Shown in pieces: positions 24,301-38,721 of a stretch of DNA of 64,000 nucleotides. The notes below the pieces were generated by a model. The model did no database searches and had not been told where the DNA came from. It saw only the letters and a list, made by a program, of their open reading frames with translations. This stretch comes from Sinohyriopsis cumingii (lineage: Eukaryota; Mollusca; Bivalvia; Unionida; Unionidae), in assembly GCA_028554795.2 (NCBI GenBank), contig CM068835.1:59243719-59307718 (forward strand), written 5' to 3'. Within the stretch, counting starts at the first letter, position 1, and each line of letters starts with the position of its first letter. Position numbers and translations under genes: made by a program.

Positions 24301-27188
24301 CATACTGAGACTGTATTGCTGTAATTTAAAAAGAAATCATAAAATATAGTAATATTGTTACAGAAAGAAATACATTCAGCATTACATTAATACGCTCAAA
24401 TTCATTACGAATTCCCTTGTCATGTGACTACTGTTTGACTGCAGCTTATGTTTCTTGGAGTAAAGTAAGATCCATTCTTCCTTCTCTCAAATTTTGTACA
24501 ACTTACTTCTTCCATTTTCTCTCAGGGATTATTCCACCCAAAAAGGCCTGACAAACAGAACAAACAAATGATTGTTTTCCCTTGGTACTACGATGACCGT
24601 TTAGACAACGTAGAAGAAAAGGTACAGAAATAATACTTACACTCTGTTTTGTTAAGAATATGATGAAAAAGAAGAAATGGAAAGCAATAAATTATATGAT
24701 ACTACTGAATGACATCAGTATAGATAGGAACATGATGATATAATGTCTTGTAACGGAGAAGATTCATTCAAAGAACTTTCATTCAAAGAACCTTAACTGT
24801 ATCCTCTATACTAATTTAAACAAATTCCTCACATTGAACAGGCTAAGTATTAAAGACAATATACTTTCCAATCATTTCAACAAAAAATATTTTCGAGGGG
24901 AAATTTCAACGACAAAGGCCATTGATAGCCTGCGAAGTGCAAAACTTAATAATCACAATTAATACCATCAGTGGTCACCCGTCAGTGATCTTGTGAATGA
25001 AACTAAATTTCCATGCGGAGTTTCTTCCTTGAAATTCTAGGCACCTCCTCCTACTAGATTACATTGTCAAAGACTGGCTCCTAATAATCACAATGGCACA
25101 AGTGGTGGATTTTCCATCCTGTCCCACTCTCAGAAATGACCTGCCAGTGATGATCATTCCGACCGTTAGACATCAGAGAAACAGTTTACTTAATAAATGT
25201 ATCAAGTTTACTTAATAAATGTATCTTCCATAACAATATAACCAAATTCCTAACATTGAACATCTATGAATGGATATATTTCTTTCACTAAAGTTGTTTC
25301 CATGTACTATACACAGCCTTTTCATGTAGTCTAGGAAATATTGACAACTGGATGCATGTAGGAATGAATCAATCCATGTTTTTGTGTATTCATGCATGTA
25401 TCCATACATGAGTATATGTATTTTGGTATGAGTTTCTGCTTGCAGCTTAATCACAATTAATTGATGAAGAACATAATGCTATGTTGCACCTATGAATCCA
25501 TATATACATCCAATAGTGTGATAGTATTACAGAAAGAAACACAATTCAACATTACAATAATACTATCAAATTGATTTAGTATTCCTCTTATTTCAATACC
25601 CCATGATTTTAGCTAATGTTTCCAACAGTATAATAAGATCAACTCTTACTCTTTTTGAATTAAATAAAGTTTCATTCATTCATCAATTATTTAGATATGG
25701 CAGCTCGTTAGATAACAAAGAAGGAAAGATATTGATATAATATTCTGACGCTGTTTTGTGAAGGATATGATAAAAAACAAGCCATAAAAATCATTCAGTG
25801 ATATCATACTAATATTTAGCATCAGTACGGATAGGAACATCATGATACAATGTGTCGTAATATAGAACTTGCATCAAGTTTATTTATGACTGTATCTTCT
25901 ATGATAAGATAACCAAAATCCTAGCATTCAACAGCTATGTATGGGTATATTACTTTCACGACATTTGTTTCCATGTACTATAACAACCTTTTTCACCTGG
26001 AAAAGGATATATTGACAACTGGATGCATGTAGGAATGAATCAATCCATGTTTATGTGTATTCATGAATGTATCTATACATGAGTACATGTGTGTTGGTAT
26101 GACTTCCTGCTTATAACTCAAGCACAATTCATTTATGAAGGACATGCATGCTATGTTGCACAAATGAATCAATAAATGTGTACATAGTTTTCATCTACTT
26201 CTGCATAGCAGCTCAATTTGTGGGGAAATTACTTAAAATACCTCTCGACAAATAAAGTAAGGAAGTCAATTATAAAATAAATTGTTGTATGTGCACAATG
26301 GCTCCACTATCCACTGGAAAACAAATAACTTTGAAAACTCCTTGAAATATAGTCAGAACAAATAAAAAAAAATTATTCAATACCAATGTGATCAGAATGC
26401 TTTAATAGGATTATGTTTCCTGAAAATCGTCACAAATTGACATCAACTTGAATGTGAGATAATTAGATCATATTGCTGTACTGTAAAGAAAAAACATAAC
26501 AATATAATAATATTCTTACAGAAAGAAATACAGTTCAATATTATAATAATACTCTCAGATTCATTAAGAATTGTTTTGTCATCTGACCACTCTATGCTTT
26601 TATCTTATGTTTATTACAGTAAAGTAAGATCTATTCTTTTTCTTTCGATTTCTGTACAGCTACTACTTCAATTTTCTGTCCGGGAGTATTCTAACCAAAA
26701 CGGCATGGCAAACAGACCACTCAAATAAGTTACTACCCTTTTGTTATTGTGCTACGATGACTGTTTAGACAACGTAGAAGAAAAGGTACTGAAATAATAC
26801 TTACTGCCTGTTTTGTGAAGGATATGATGAAAAAGAGGAAATACAAAACAATCAATGGTATGATACTACTGACTAACATCAGTATAGATAGGAACATGAT
26901 GATATAATGTCTTGTAATGGAGAACTTTCATCAAATATCCATAACTGTATTCTGTAAAATAATATAACCAAATTCCTAACATTGAACAGGCTATGTATTA
27001 GAAACAAGGTACTTTCCAATCTTTTCAAAAATAACATGTTTTAGTGGAAATCTGAACGACAAAAACTATTGATAGCGTGCAAAGTGCAAAACATAATTAT
27101 CACAATTTAATGCCATCAGAGGTCACCCGTCAGTGATCTTGTGAATGAAACTAAAGATGTTTGTGGAGTTTCTTCCTTGAAACTCTAG
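21396..27188. repeat. 5.8 kb higher-order unit, copy 2
   Basis: Anchors at 22,076, 23,865, 25,350 and 26,021 repeat copy 1 at offsets of 5,835 bp and then 5,792 bp. The 43 bp change is accounted for by a deletion near 22,883, where GAAGAAATAGATTTTTACAT replaces a longer segment seen at about 17,043-17,100. Both copies share unusual variants, such as the 1,485 bp monomer. Copy 2 ends near 27,188, where the sequence changes to the CTAAGAGATATACAACTCCT variant. Confidence 0.8.
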
Positions 27189-30100
27189 GCAGTGAACTAA
27201 GAGATATACAACTCCTCCTGCTAGATTAAATTACCAATGAGTGGCTGATCATAATCACAATGGCTCAAGAGGGGTATTCTCCTTCCTGTCCCACTCACAG
27301 AAACGACCTGCCAGTAAAGATCATTCCGACCCTCAGACTTCACAGAAACAGAAAGGTTAAAATATTATTCAGTTTCATAATCAATTGCAAAGTCTGACGT
27401 AACAACATCACGCTCCAACTAATCTAAAATATCATAGTCATCTGACCCTATCATTTCAACTTATGGCTCTAAGGCATAATCAGATCCATTCCTAATCCTT
27501 TCGAACTTTCTGCACTTTCATTCATTCATCAGTTGTGACGCTACGGTGACTCCTTTGACAACGTAGAAGGAAAGATGTTGATATAATACTTTCTCGCTGT
27601 TTTATGAAGGATAAAATGAAAAAGTAGAAATACAAAACATTCAGTGATATCATGCTACTGTTTAGCATCAGTATATATAGGAACATGTTGATATGATGTG
27701 TTATAATGGAAAATTTGCATTGAGTTTACTTAATAATTGTATCATTAATAATACAATAACCAAATTCCTAACTTTGAACAACTGTGTATGGCTATATTCC
27801 TTTCACTACATTTGTTTCCATGTATTATTGTGACCTTTTTCTCATCGACAAGGATATATTGACAACTGGGTGCATGTAAGAATGAATTAATCCATGTTTA
27901 TGTGTATTCATGCATGTATGTATACATAAGTATATGTATTCTGCTATGAGTTCCTGCATAGAACTCAATCAGAATTCATCTACGAAGAACATGCATGCTA
28001 TGTTGAACAAATGAATCAATATATGTCCACAGAGTTTTCATCTACTGCTGCATTGCACTCAATTTGTGGGAAATTATTTCAGATACAATTCCACAAATAA
28101 AATAAGGAATTGAATTATCGAATAAATTGTTCTGTGTGCACAATGGCTTCACTTTCCACTGGAAACCAAATAACTGTAAATTCCTTGAAATTGAGTCTGA
28201 GCAATTAAAAATCCAATATTCAATACTAATGTGATCAGAATGCTAGGATTATGTTTCCTAAAAATCGTTACAAATTGACATCAATTTGAATGAGAGATAA
28301 TTAGACAATATTGCTGTATTCTAAAAAAAAGAAATATAGTAAAATTCTTAAACAGATAACAGATCAACAGTACAATAATACTCTCAAATTTATGAAGAAT
28401 TACTTTGTTATCTGATCACTCCAAAATTTCAGCTTATGTTTCTTACGGTAAAGTAAGATCCATTCTTTCTTCTTTCGAATTTTGTACAGCTTACTTCTTC
28501 AATTTTCTCTCAGGGATTATTCTACCCAAAAAGGCATGACAAACAGACCAAACAAATGAATGTCTACCCTTCTGTTATGGTGCTACGATGACTTTTTAGA
28601 CAACGTAGAAAGAAAGGTACTGAAATAATACTTACCCTCTGTTTAGTGGAGGATATGATGAAAAAGAAGAAATACAAAACAATCAATGGTATCATACTAC
28701 TGATTAACATCTTTATATATAGGAACATGATGACATAATGTCTGGTAATGGAGAACGTTCACCAAAGATCCATAACTTTAGCCTCTATAATAATAGAGCC
28801 AAATTCCTAACATTGATCAGGCTTTGTATTAGAGACAAGGTTCTTTCAAATCTTTTCCACAAAAAGATTATTCGGTGGGAAGTCTGAACGACAAAAACAA
28901 TTGATAGACTGCAAAGTGTAAAACCTAATTATCACAGCCATCAGTGGTCACCTGTCAGTGAGTTTGTCAATGAAACTAAAGAAGCGTGTGGAGTTTCTTC
29001 CTTGAAAATCTAGGCAGTGAACTAAGAGATATAAACCTCCTCCTGCTAGATTAAATTGTCAAATACTGGCTCCTAATAATCACAATGGCTGAATAGCTAT
29101 GTTTTCCTCCATATCCCACTCTCAGAAATAACCTGCCAGTGATGATTATTCCGACCCTCAGACTTCACAGAAACAGAAACGTCAAATGACTATCCAGTTT
29201 TCTAATCAGTTGCAAACTCTGACTTTACGACATTACGCATAAATTATTTTAGAATATCTTAGTCATCTGACCCTATCATTTCAATTTATGGCTCTAAAGC
29301 ATAATCAGATCCATTCTTAATCCTTTCGAACTCTCTGCACTTTCATTCATTCATCAGTTGTGACGCTACGGTGACTCCTTCGAAAGCGTAGAAGGAGAGA
29401 TTTTGATATAATACTTTGTCGCTGTTTTATGAAGGATAAAATGAAAAAGTAGAAATACAAAACATTCAGTGATATCATGCTACTGTTTAGCATCAGTATA
29501 TATAGGAACATGTTGATATGATGTGTTATAGTGGACAATTTGCATGAAGTTTACTTAATAACTGTATCTTTTATAATACAATAACCAAATTCCTAACATT
29601 GAACAACTGTGTATGACTATATTTATTTCACTATATTTGTTTCCATGTATTACTTTGACCTTTATCTCATCAACAAGGATATATTGACAACTGGATGCAT
29701 GTAGGAGTGAATCAATCCATGTTTATGTTTATTCATGCATGTTTCTATACACAAGTATATGTATTGTGATATGAGTTCCTGCTTATAACTCAATCACAAT
29801 TCATTTATGAAGAACATGCATGCTATGTTGTACAAATGAATCAATATATGTCCACAGAGTTTTCATCTACTGCTGCATAGCACTCAGTTTGTGGGGAAAT
29901 TATTTCAGATACAACTCGACAAATAAAATAAGGAATTAAATTATCCAGTAAATTGTTCTGTGTGAATAATGGCTTCACTTTCAACTGGATACCAAATAAC
30001 TGTGGAAACTCCTTGAAATAGAGTCTGAGCAACTACTCATCCAATATTCAATACTAATGTAATCCAAATGCTTTACTAGGATTATGTTGCCTGAAAATCG

Positions 30101-33100
30101 TCACAAATTGACATCAATTTGACTGAGAGATAATTAGACTATATTGCTGTATTCTAAATAAAAAACATAGAATATTGTAATATTCTTACAGAGAGAAACA
30201 CAGTTCAACTTTACAATAATACTCTCAAATTCATTAAGAATTCCTTTGTCATCAGACAACTCTATGAATTTAGCTTATGTTTCTTACAGTAAAGTAAGAT
30301 TCATTCTTTCGAATTTTGTGCAGCTTACTTCTTCCATTTTCTCTCAGGGATTATTCTACTCAAAAAGGCATGACAAAAGAACAAACAAATGCTTGTCTTT
30401 GCTTGTGTAGTGGTGCTAAATGTGACTGTTTAGACAACGTAGAAGAAAGGGTACTGAAATAATACTTACCGCCTGTTTTGTGAAGCATATGATGAAAAAG
30501 AACAAATACAAATCAATCAGTGGTATGATACTGCTGATTAACATCAGTATAGATAAGAACATGAAGATATAATGTCTTGTAATGGAGAACTTTCATCAAA
30601 TATCCATAACTGTATCTTCTATAATAATAGAGCCAAATTCCTAACATTGAACAGGCTATGTATTAGAGACAAGGTACTTTCTAATCTTTTCAAAAATAAA
30701 ATGTTTCGAGGGGAAGTCTGAACGACAAAAACAATTGATAGGCTGCGAAGTGTAAAGCTTAATAATTACAATTAATGCCATCAGTGGTCACCCATCAGTG
30801 ATCTTGTGAATGAAACTAAAGATGCTTGTGAAGTTTCTTCCTTGAAAATCTAGGCAGTGAACTAACACATATACACCTCCTCCTGCTAGATTATTTTGTC
30901 GAAGACTGGCTTATCATATTAACAATGGCTCAAGAGGTGTATATTCCTTCCTGTCCCACTCTCAGAAATGACATACCAGTGATGATCACTCCGACCCTCA
31001 GACTTCACAGAAACGGAAAGGTCAAATGACTATTCAGTTTTATAATCAATTGCAAACTCTGATGTAACAACATTACGCTCATATTAAGATAGAATATCTT
31101 AGTTTTCTGACCCTATCATTTCAACTTATGGCTTTAAAGCATAATCAGATCCATTCTTCCTCCTTTCGAACTTTCTGCACTTTCATTCATTCATCAGTTG
31201 TGGCGCCACGGTGACTCCTTTGACAACATAGAAGGAAATATATTGATATAATACTTTGACGCTGTTTTATGAAGGATAAAATGAAAAAGTACAAATACAA
31301 AATATTCAATGATATCATGCTACTTTTTAGCATCAGTATACATATGAACATGTTGATATAATGTGTTGTAATGGAAAATTTGCATCAACTTTACTTAATA
31401 AGTGTGTCTTCTATAATACAATAAGCAAAATCCTAACACTGAACAACTGTGTATGACTATATTTATTTCACTACATTTGTTTCCATGGATTATTGTGATC
31501 GTTTTCTCATAGACAAGGATATTTTGACAACTGGATGCATGTAGGAATGAATCAATCCATGTTTATGTGTATTCATGCATGTATCTATACATAAGTGTAT
31601 GTGTTCTGGTATGAGTTCCTGCTTAGAACTCAATCAGAATTCATTTATGAAGAACATGCATCCTATGTTGAACAAATGAATCAATATATATCCACAGAGT
31701 TTTCATCTACTGCTGCATTGCACTCAATTTGTGGGAAATTATTTCAGATACAATTCTACAAATAAAATAAGGAATTGAATTATCCAATAAATTGTTCTGT
31801 GTGCACAATGGCTTCACTTTCCACTGGAAACCAAATAACTGTGGAAATTCCTTGAAATAGAGGCTAAACAATTAAAAATCCAATATTCAATACTAATGTG
31901 ATCTGAATGCTAGGATTATGTTTCCTAAAAATCGTCACAAATTGACATCAATTTGAATGAGAGATGATTAGACAATATCGCTGTATTCTAAAAAAAAAAG
32001 AAATATAGTCATATTCTTACACAGATAACAGATCAACAGTACAATAATACTCTCAAATTTATGAAGAATTCCTTTGTTATCTGATTACTCTAAAATTTCA
32101 GCTTATGTTTCTTTCGGTAAAGTAAGATCCATTCTTTCTTCTTTCGAATTTTGTACAGCTTACTTCTTCATTTTTCTCTCAGGGATTATTCTACCCAAAA
32201 GGTCATGGCAAACACAAGAAACAAATGAATGTCTACGCTTCTGTTATGGTGCTACGATGACTGTTTGGACAACGTAGAACGAAAGGTACTGAGATAATAC
32301 TTACCCTCTGTTTAGTGGAGGATATGATGAAAAAGAAGAAATAAAAAACAATCAATGGTATGATACTACTGATTAACATTTTTATATATAGGAACATGAT
32401 GATATAATGTCTTGTGATGGAGAACTTTCATCAAATATCCATAACTTTAGCCTCTATAATAATAGAGCCAAATTCCTAACATTGATCAGGCTTTGTATTA
32501 GAGACAAGGTACTTTCCAATCTTTTCCACAAAAAAATAATTCGGTGGGAAGTCTGAACGACAAAAACAATTGATAGCCTGCAAAGTGTAAAACTTAATTA
32601 TCACAATTAATGCCATCAGTGGTCACCTGTCAGTGAGTTTGTCAATGAAACTAAAGAAGCGTGTGGAGTATCTTCCTTGAAAATCTAGGCAGTGAACTGA
32701 GAGATATAAACCTCCTCCTGCTAGATTAAATTGTCAAATACTGGCTCCTAATAATCACAATGGCTGAATAGGTATATTTTCCTCCATCTCCCACTCCAGA
32801 AGACTGGGTCAGCTGACCCTATCATTTCAACTTATGGCTCTAAAGTATAATCAGATCCATTCTTAATCCATTCGAACTTTCTGCACTTTCATTCGTTCGT
32901 CAGTTGTGGCGCTACGGTGACTCCTTTGACAACGTAGAAGGAAAGATTTTGATATAATACTTTGTCGCTGTTTTAAGAAGGAAAAAATGTAAGAGTAGAA
33001 ATACAAAACATTCAGTGATATCATGCTACTGTTTAGCATCAGTATATATAGGAACATGTTGATATGATGTGTTATAATGGAAAATCTGCATGGAGTTTAC

Positions 33101-34781
33101 TTAATACGTGTATCTTTAATAATACAATAACCAAATTCCTAACATTGAACAACTGTGTATGGCTATTTTTCTTTCACTACATTTGTTTCCATGTATTATT
33201 TTGACCTTTTTCTCATCGACAAGGATATATTGACAACTGGATGCATGTAGGAATGAATCAATCCATGCTTATGTTTATTCATGCATGTTTCTATACATAA
33301 GTATATGTATTGTGATATGAGTTCCTGCTTATAACTCAATCACAATTCATTTATGAAGAACATGCATGCTATGTTGTACAAATGAATCAATATATGTCCA
33401 CAGAGTTTTCATCTACTGCTGCATAGCACTCAGTTTGTGGGGAAATTACTTCAAATACCATTCGACAAATAAAATAAGGAATTGAATTATCCAATAAATT
33501 GTTGTCTGTGCCCAATGGCTCCACAATCCACTGGATAAGAAATAACTTTCGAACCTCCTTCAAATATTCCCTGAGCAATTACAAATCAAATATTCAATAC
33601 TAAACTGATCAGAATGCTTTACTAGGATTATCTTTCTTGAAAATCGTCACAAATTGACATCAATTTGAAGGAGAGATAATTAGACTATATTGCTGTACTG
33701 TAAAGAAAAAAACATAAAAATATAGTAATATTGTTACAGAAAGAAACACAGTTCAGCATTACAATAATACTCTTAAATTCATTAAGAATTCCTTTGTCAT
33801 CTGACTACTCTATGATTTTAGCTTATGTTTCCTACATTAATGTAAGATCCATTCTTTTTCTTACGAATTCTGTACAGCTTACTACTTCAATTCTCTGTCA
33901 GGGATTATTCTACCCGCAAAAGGCATGGCAAACAGAGCAAAAAATTAGATACCACCTTTCTGTTATGGTGCTACGATGACTGTTTAGACAACGTAGAAGG
34001 AAAGGTGCTGAAATGATACTTACGTACTGTTTTGTGAAGGATATGATGAAAAAGAAGAAATACAAAACAATGGTATGATACTAATGATTAACATCAGTAT
34101 AGATAGGAACATGATGATATAATGTCTTGTAATGGACATCTTTCATCAAATATCCATAACTGTATTCTGTAAAATAATATAACCAAATTCCTAAAATTGA
34201 ACAGGCTATGTATTAGAGACAATGTAATTTCCAATCTTTTCAAAAATAACATTTTTTAGGGGAAATCTTAACGACAAACACTATTGACTGCCTGCAAAGT
34301 GCAAAACATAATAGTCACAGTTAATGCCATCAGTGGTCACCCGTCACTGATCTTGTGAATGAAATTGAAGATGCTTGTGGAGTTTCTTCCTTGAAAATCT
34401 AGGCAGTGAACTAAGAGATATAAACCTCCTCCTGCTAGATTAAATTATCAATGACTGGCTGATCATAATCACAATGGCTCAAGAGGGGTATTTTCCTTCC
34501 TGTCCCACTCACAGAAACGACTTGCCAGTTAAGATCATTCCGACCCTCAGACTTCACAGAAACAGAAAGGTCAAATGATTATTCAGTTTCATAATCAATT
34601 GCAAAGTCTGACGTAAGAACATCACGCTCCAATTAATATAAATTATCATAGTCATCTGACCCTATCATTTCAACTTATGGCTCTAAAGCATAATCAGATC
34701 CATTCTTAATCCTTTCGAATTTTTTGCAGTTTCATTTATTCATCAGTGGTGGCGCTACGGTGACTCCTTAGACAATAAAGA

Positions 34782-35339
34782 AGGAGAGATATTGATATAA
34801 TACGTTCACGCTGTTTTGTGAAGGATAAAATGAAAAAGAAGAAATACAAAACATTCAGTGATATCATACTACTGTTTAGCATCAGTATAGATAGGAACAT
34901 GTTGATATAATGTGTTGTAATGGAAAATTCGCATCAAGTTTACTTAATAAGTGTATCTTCTATAATTATATAGCCAAATTTATAACACTGAACAACTGTC
35001 TGGCTATATTTCTTTCACTACATGTGTTTCTATGTATGATAGCGACTTTGTCACGTACAAGGAAAGGTATTTATATTATACTTACGACCTGATTTGTGAA
35101 GGATATGATGAAAGAGAAGAAATGCAAAATATTTCAGTGACATCATAATACTTTTTATCATCAGTATAGATAGGAACATGATAGAGCGTGATGTAATATA
35201 GCACTTGGATGAAGTTTCTTTCATATGTGTATATTCTATAATAAGATAACCGAATTCCAAACATCGAACAGCTATGTATGGCTATATTTCTTTCACTACA
35301 TTTGTTTCCATATCTTATAACGAACTTTTTCACCTAGAC
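34782..35339. repeat. 279 bp duplication of module B
   Basis: After the normal module B and the text ending GTCACGTACAAGGAAAG, the sequence jumps back at about 35,061 to a second diverged module beginning GGAAAGGTATTTATATTATA. It then reads through to a second copy of GAACAGCTATGTATGGCTAT. The offset between copies is about 279 bp. The shared AGGAAAG at the junction suggests a microhomology-mediated exchange. Confidence 0.7.
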
Positions 35340-37711
35340 AAGAATATATTGACAACTGGATGCATGTAGAAATGAATCAATCCATGTTTATGTATATTCA
35401 TGTATGTATCTATACATGAGTATATATATTTTGGTATGAGTTCCTGCTTATAGCTCAATCACAATTCATTTATGAAGAACATGCATGCTATGTTGCACAA
35501 ATGAATCAATATATGTCCACAGAGATTTCATCTACTGCTGCATAGCACTCAATTTGTGGGGAAATTATTTCAGATACAAATCAACATATAAAATAAGGAA
35601 TTGAATTAACCAATAAATTGTTGTGTGTGCATAATGGCTTCACTTTCCACTCGATACCAAATACCTTTGGAAACTCCTTGAAACAGAGTCTGAGCAATTA
35701 AAAATCAAATATTAAATACTAATGTAATCAGAATGCTTTACTAGGATTATGTTTCCTGAAAGTCGTAACAAATTCAAAATGAATCAGAGATACTGAGACT
35801 GTATTGCTGTAATCTAAAGAAAAAGTATAAAATATAGTAATATTGTTACAGAAAGAAATACAGTTCAACATTACAATAATACTCTCAACTTCATTAAGAA
35901 TTCCCTTGTCATCTGACTACTCTATGATTTTAGCTTATGTTTCTTACAGTAAAGATCCATATTTCCTTCTTTCAAATTTTGTTCAGCTCACTTTTTCCGT
36001 TTCTTCTCAGGGATTATTGTACCCAAAAAGGCATGGCAAACAAAGCAAACAAATGATTGTCTACCCTTCTGTTATGTTGGTACAATTACTGTTTATGAAA
36101 CGTTGAAGAAGAGGTACAGAAATAATACATGCTGTTTTCTGAAGCATATAATGAAAAAGAAGAAAGACAAAACAATCAATGGTATGATACTGCTGATTAA
36201 TATCAGTATAGATAGGAACATAATGATATCATGTCTTTAATGAGAACTTTCATCAAAAATTCATAACTGTAACCTCTTTAATAATTTAACCAAATTCCTA
36301 ACACTGAACTGGCTATGTATTAGAAATAAGAAACTTTCCAATTGTTTCAAAATAAAATATTTTCGGGTCTAAATCCGAACAACAAAAGCCATTGATAGCC
36401 TGCAAAGTGTAAAACTTAATAATCACAATTAATGCCATCATTGGTCACCCGTCAGTGATCTTGTGATTGAAACTAAAGATGGTTGTGGAGTTTCTTCCTT
36501 GAAAATCTACGCACCTCCTCCTGCTAGATTAAATTGTCAAAGACTGGCTCATAATATTCACAATGGCTAGAGAGGTGTATTTTCCTTCATGTCCCACTCT
36601 CAGAAATGACCTGCCAGTGATGATTATTCCGACCCTTACACTTCAAAGAAACAGAAAGGTCAAATGACTATTCAGTTTTTTAATCGAGTGCAAAGTCTGA
36701 AGTAACAACGTTACGCTCAAATTAATCTAGAATATCTTAGTCATCTGACCCTATCATTTCAACTTATGGCTCTAAAGCATAACCAGATCCATTCTTGCTC
36801 CATTCGAATTTTCTGCAGTTTCATTGATTCATCAGTTGTGGCTCTACGGTGACTCCTTAGATAACATAGAAGGAAACATATTGATATAATACTTTGACGC
36901 TGTTTTGTGAACGATAAAATGAAAAAGAAGAAATACAAAACATTCAGTGATATCCCATTACTCTTTAGCATCAGTATATATAGGAACATGTTGATATGAT
37001 GTGTTGTAGTGGAAAATCTGCATGGAGTTTACTTAATAAGTGTATCTTCTATAATACAATAACCAAAATCCTAACATTGAACAACTGTGTATGACTATAT
37101 TTATTTCGCTACATTTGTTTCCAAGCATTATTTTGATCGTTTTCTCATAGACAAGGATATTTTGACAACTGGATGCATGTAGGAATGAATCAATCCATGT
37201 TTATGTGTATTCATTCATGTATCTATACATGAGTATATGTATTTTAGTATGACTTCCTGCTTATAACTCAATCACAATTCATTTATGACGAACATGCACG
37301 TCATGTTGCAGAAATGAATCAATAAATGTCCTCAGAGTTTATATGTACTACTGCATAGCACCTCAATTTGTGGGGAAATTACTTCAAATACCATTCGACA
37401 AATAGCATAAGGAATTGAATTATCCAATAAATTGTTGTGTGTGCCCAATGGCTACAGTTTCCACTGGATAACAAATAACTTAGGAAGCTCCTTGAAATAT
37501 GGTCTAATCAATTAAAAATAAAATATTCAATACTAATGTGATCAGAATGCTTTACTAGGATTACGTTTCCTGAAAATCGTCACAAATTGACATCAATTTG
37601 AATCAGATAATTAGACTATACTGCTGTACTGTAAAGAAAAAACATAAAAATATAGTAATATTGTTACAGAAAGAAACACAGTTCAATATTACAATAATAT
37701 TCTCAAATTCA

Positions 37712-37715
37712 TTAA
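37712..37715. repeat. Left TTAA target-site duplication
   Basis: The uninterrupted array reads AAATTCATTAAGAATTCCTT. Here it reads AAATTCATTAA and then enters foreign sequence. At 50,586 it resumes TTAAGAATTCC. The duplicated base string is TTAA. Confidence 0.9.
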
Positions 37716-37731
37716 AGGCATGCAACCTAAG
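37716..37731 (+). repeat. Left terminal inverted repeat of the 12.9 kb element
   Basis: AGGCATGCAACCTAAG matches the reverse complement of the right end, AGGCACACAACCTAAG, at 14 of 16 positions. It directly follows the TTAA duplication. Confidence 0.88.
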
Positions 37732-37942
37732 ATTTTCGACTTTTTCTGTTCTTGCAAATGAATGAAAGCATGAAAAGTATAGAACAAATAATGAGGAATT
37801 ACACGTCATTCAGCTTCATAAAGTGTGCAACTGTCAGTTTAATCAATGAAAATGTAATGATTTTCTAGTCACGTATTATACGGATTGGTAATTAATTATG
37901 CGGAAACGGCGGAATTTACCGATATTACCCGATGTCGCAAGT

Positions 37943-37952
37943 GTCACGTGAC
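37943..37952. promoter_or_regulatory. GTCACGTGAC palindrome upstream of first ATG
   Basis: A perfect 10 bp palindrome with a CACGTG E-box core lies 14 bp upstream of the ATG at 37,967. It sits in a CpG-containing stretch (about 37,880-37,980) that contrasts with the CpG-poor surroundings. This fits the proximal promoter of the + strand gene and resembles sites bound by bHLH-zip factors of the USF/MITF type. Function is inferred from sequence only. Confidence 0.35.
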
Positions 37953-37966
37953 GCGTGTCAAGAAAT

Positions 37967-37978
37967 ATGGAAGTCGAG
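37967..37978 (+). CDS. Possible first coding exon (MEVE) of the ballast-domain gene
   Basis: ATGGAAGTCGAG is followed at once by the donor GTAAAC. It ends in phase 0, the same phase as all later exons of the gene. It is only four codons, so support is the good donor, the phase agreement and the CpG-rich upstream sequence. Another start is possible. Confidence 0.4.
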
Positions 37979-38423
37979 GTAAACATGTGTTTTTCTTTTG
38001 ATGTAATCATTGCTTTATTCTTCATATTTCTTCGTCTGTCCTTTTCCTTAGTTCTTTATAGACACGCGCAATATATGTATTGATTATAGATTTCTCATTG
38101 TATATAATAAATTACAAGAAGTAGGCAAAAAAGGCAATTTGCTGTAGTATCATGTCTATAAGGGGTTCCTTTAAGGGGCAATTCTTAAAATTCCCATTCC
38201 GCATTACTTGTCGTGTTTGTGTGATTGTGTGTTACGTTGCAAGATAAACTAAATAAAAAATATGATAATTCGTATCATTGCAATCAGAACCGCTATTAAA
38301 AGATCTCGCTAAAGTCGCCTCCTTGGCTCAGAATGAAGTTGATTGTCTTGTAAATTTGCATCACCACCTCAGGCTCACGTATCCGATACTCTATGTGATT
38401 TGCGTATGTTTTTATGCTTCAGC

Positions 38424-38451
38424 AATAATAATAATAATAATAATAATAATA
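38424..38451. repeat. (AAT)n microsatellite
   Basis: About nine tandem AAT triplets in the first intron of the ballast-domain gene. A second low-complexity tract, ten consecutive C, lies near 38,618. The sequence 38,270-38,420 before it has an open frame but leads into this repeat, and I do not count it as an exon. Confidence 0.85.
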
Positions 38452-38721
38452 GTGTTGTGGGCAAGCTCCATTCTAAATAAATATCCATTTCATGGCTTTG
38501 TCAGTTAGACACATGTGGTACATTGTTATGTGATATAAGTATTAGCTTCGACAAAAGTGCAATCAAAAATAAAAATATTAGCTTTGACAAGAGTGCAGTT
38601 AAAAATAAATATAATACCCCCCCCCCCATCTTACAATTGACAAACTTGTAATTTTTCTGCCTTTTATCACATATGATTTAATTCTAGGTTTCTGATAACA
38701 CTAAGTGAATCAGTATCTCAG

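Larger units (their letters stand above)
27189..37715. repeat. Tandem array block III, up to the transposon
   Basis: Mostly full-length monomers with anchors at 27,868, 29,693, 31,533, 33,239, 35,358 and 37,171. The 31,533 monomer is about 135 bp short because of a deletion near 32,798. The 33,239 monomer is about 279 bp long because of an extra module segment. The last monomer is cut at 37,715 by the TTAA element and resumes at 50,586. Confidence 0.88.

Noticed and set aside
38278..38508. A possible extra exon reading PLLKDLAKVASLAQNEVD
   Set aside because: It runs into an AAT repeat, has no good donor, and the neighbouring phase-0 exons join without it.
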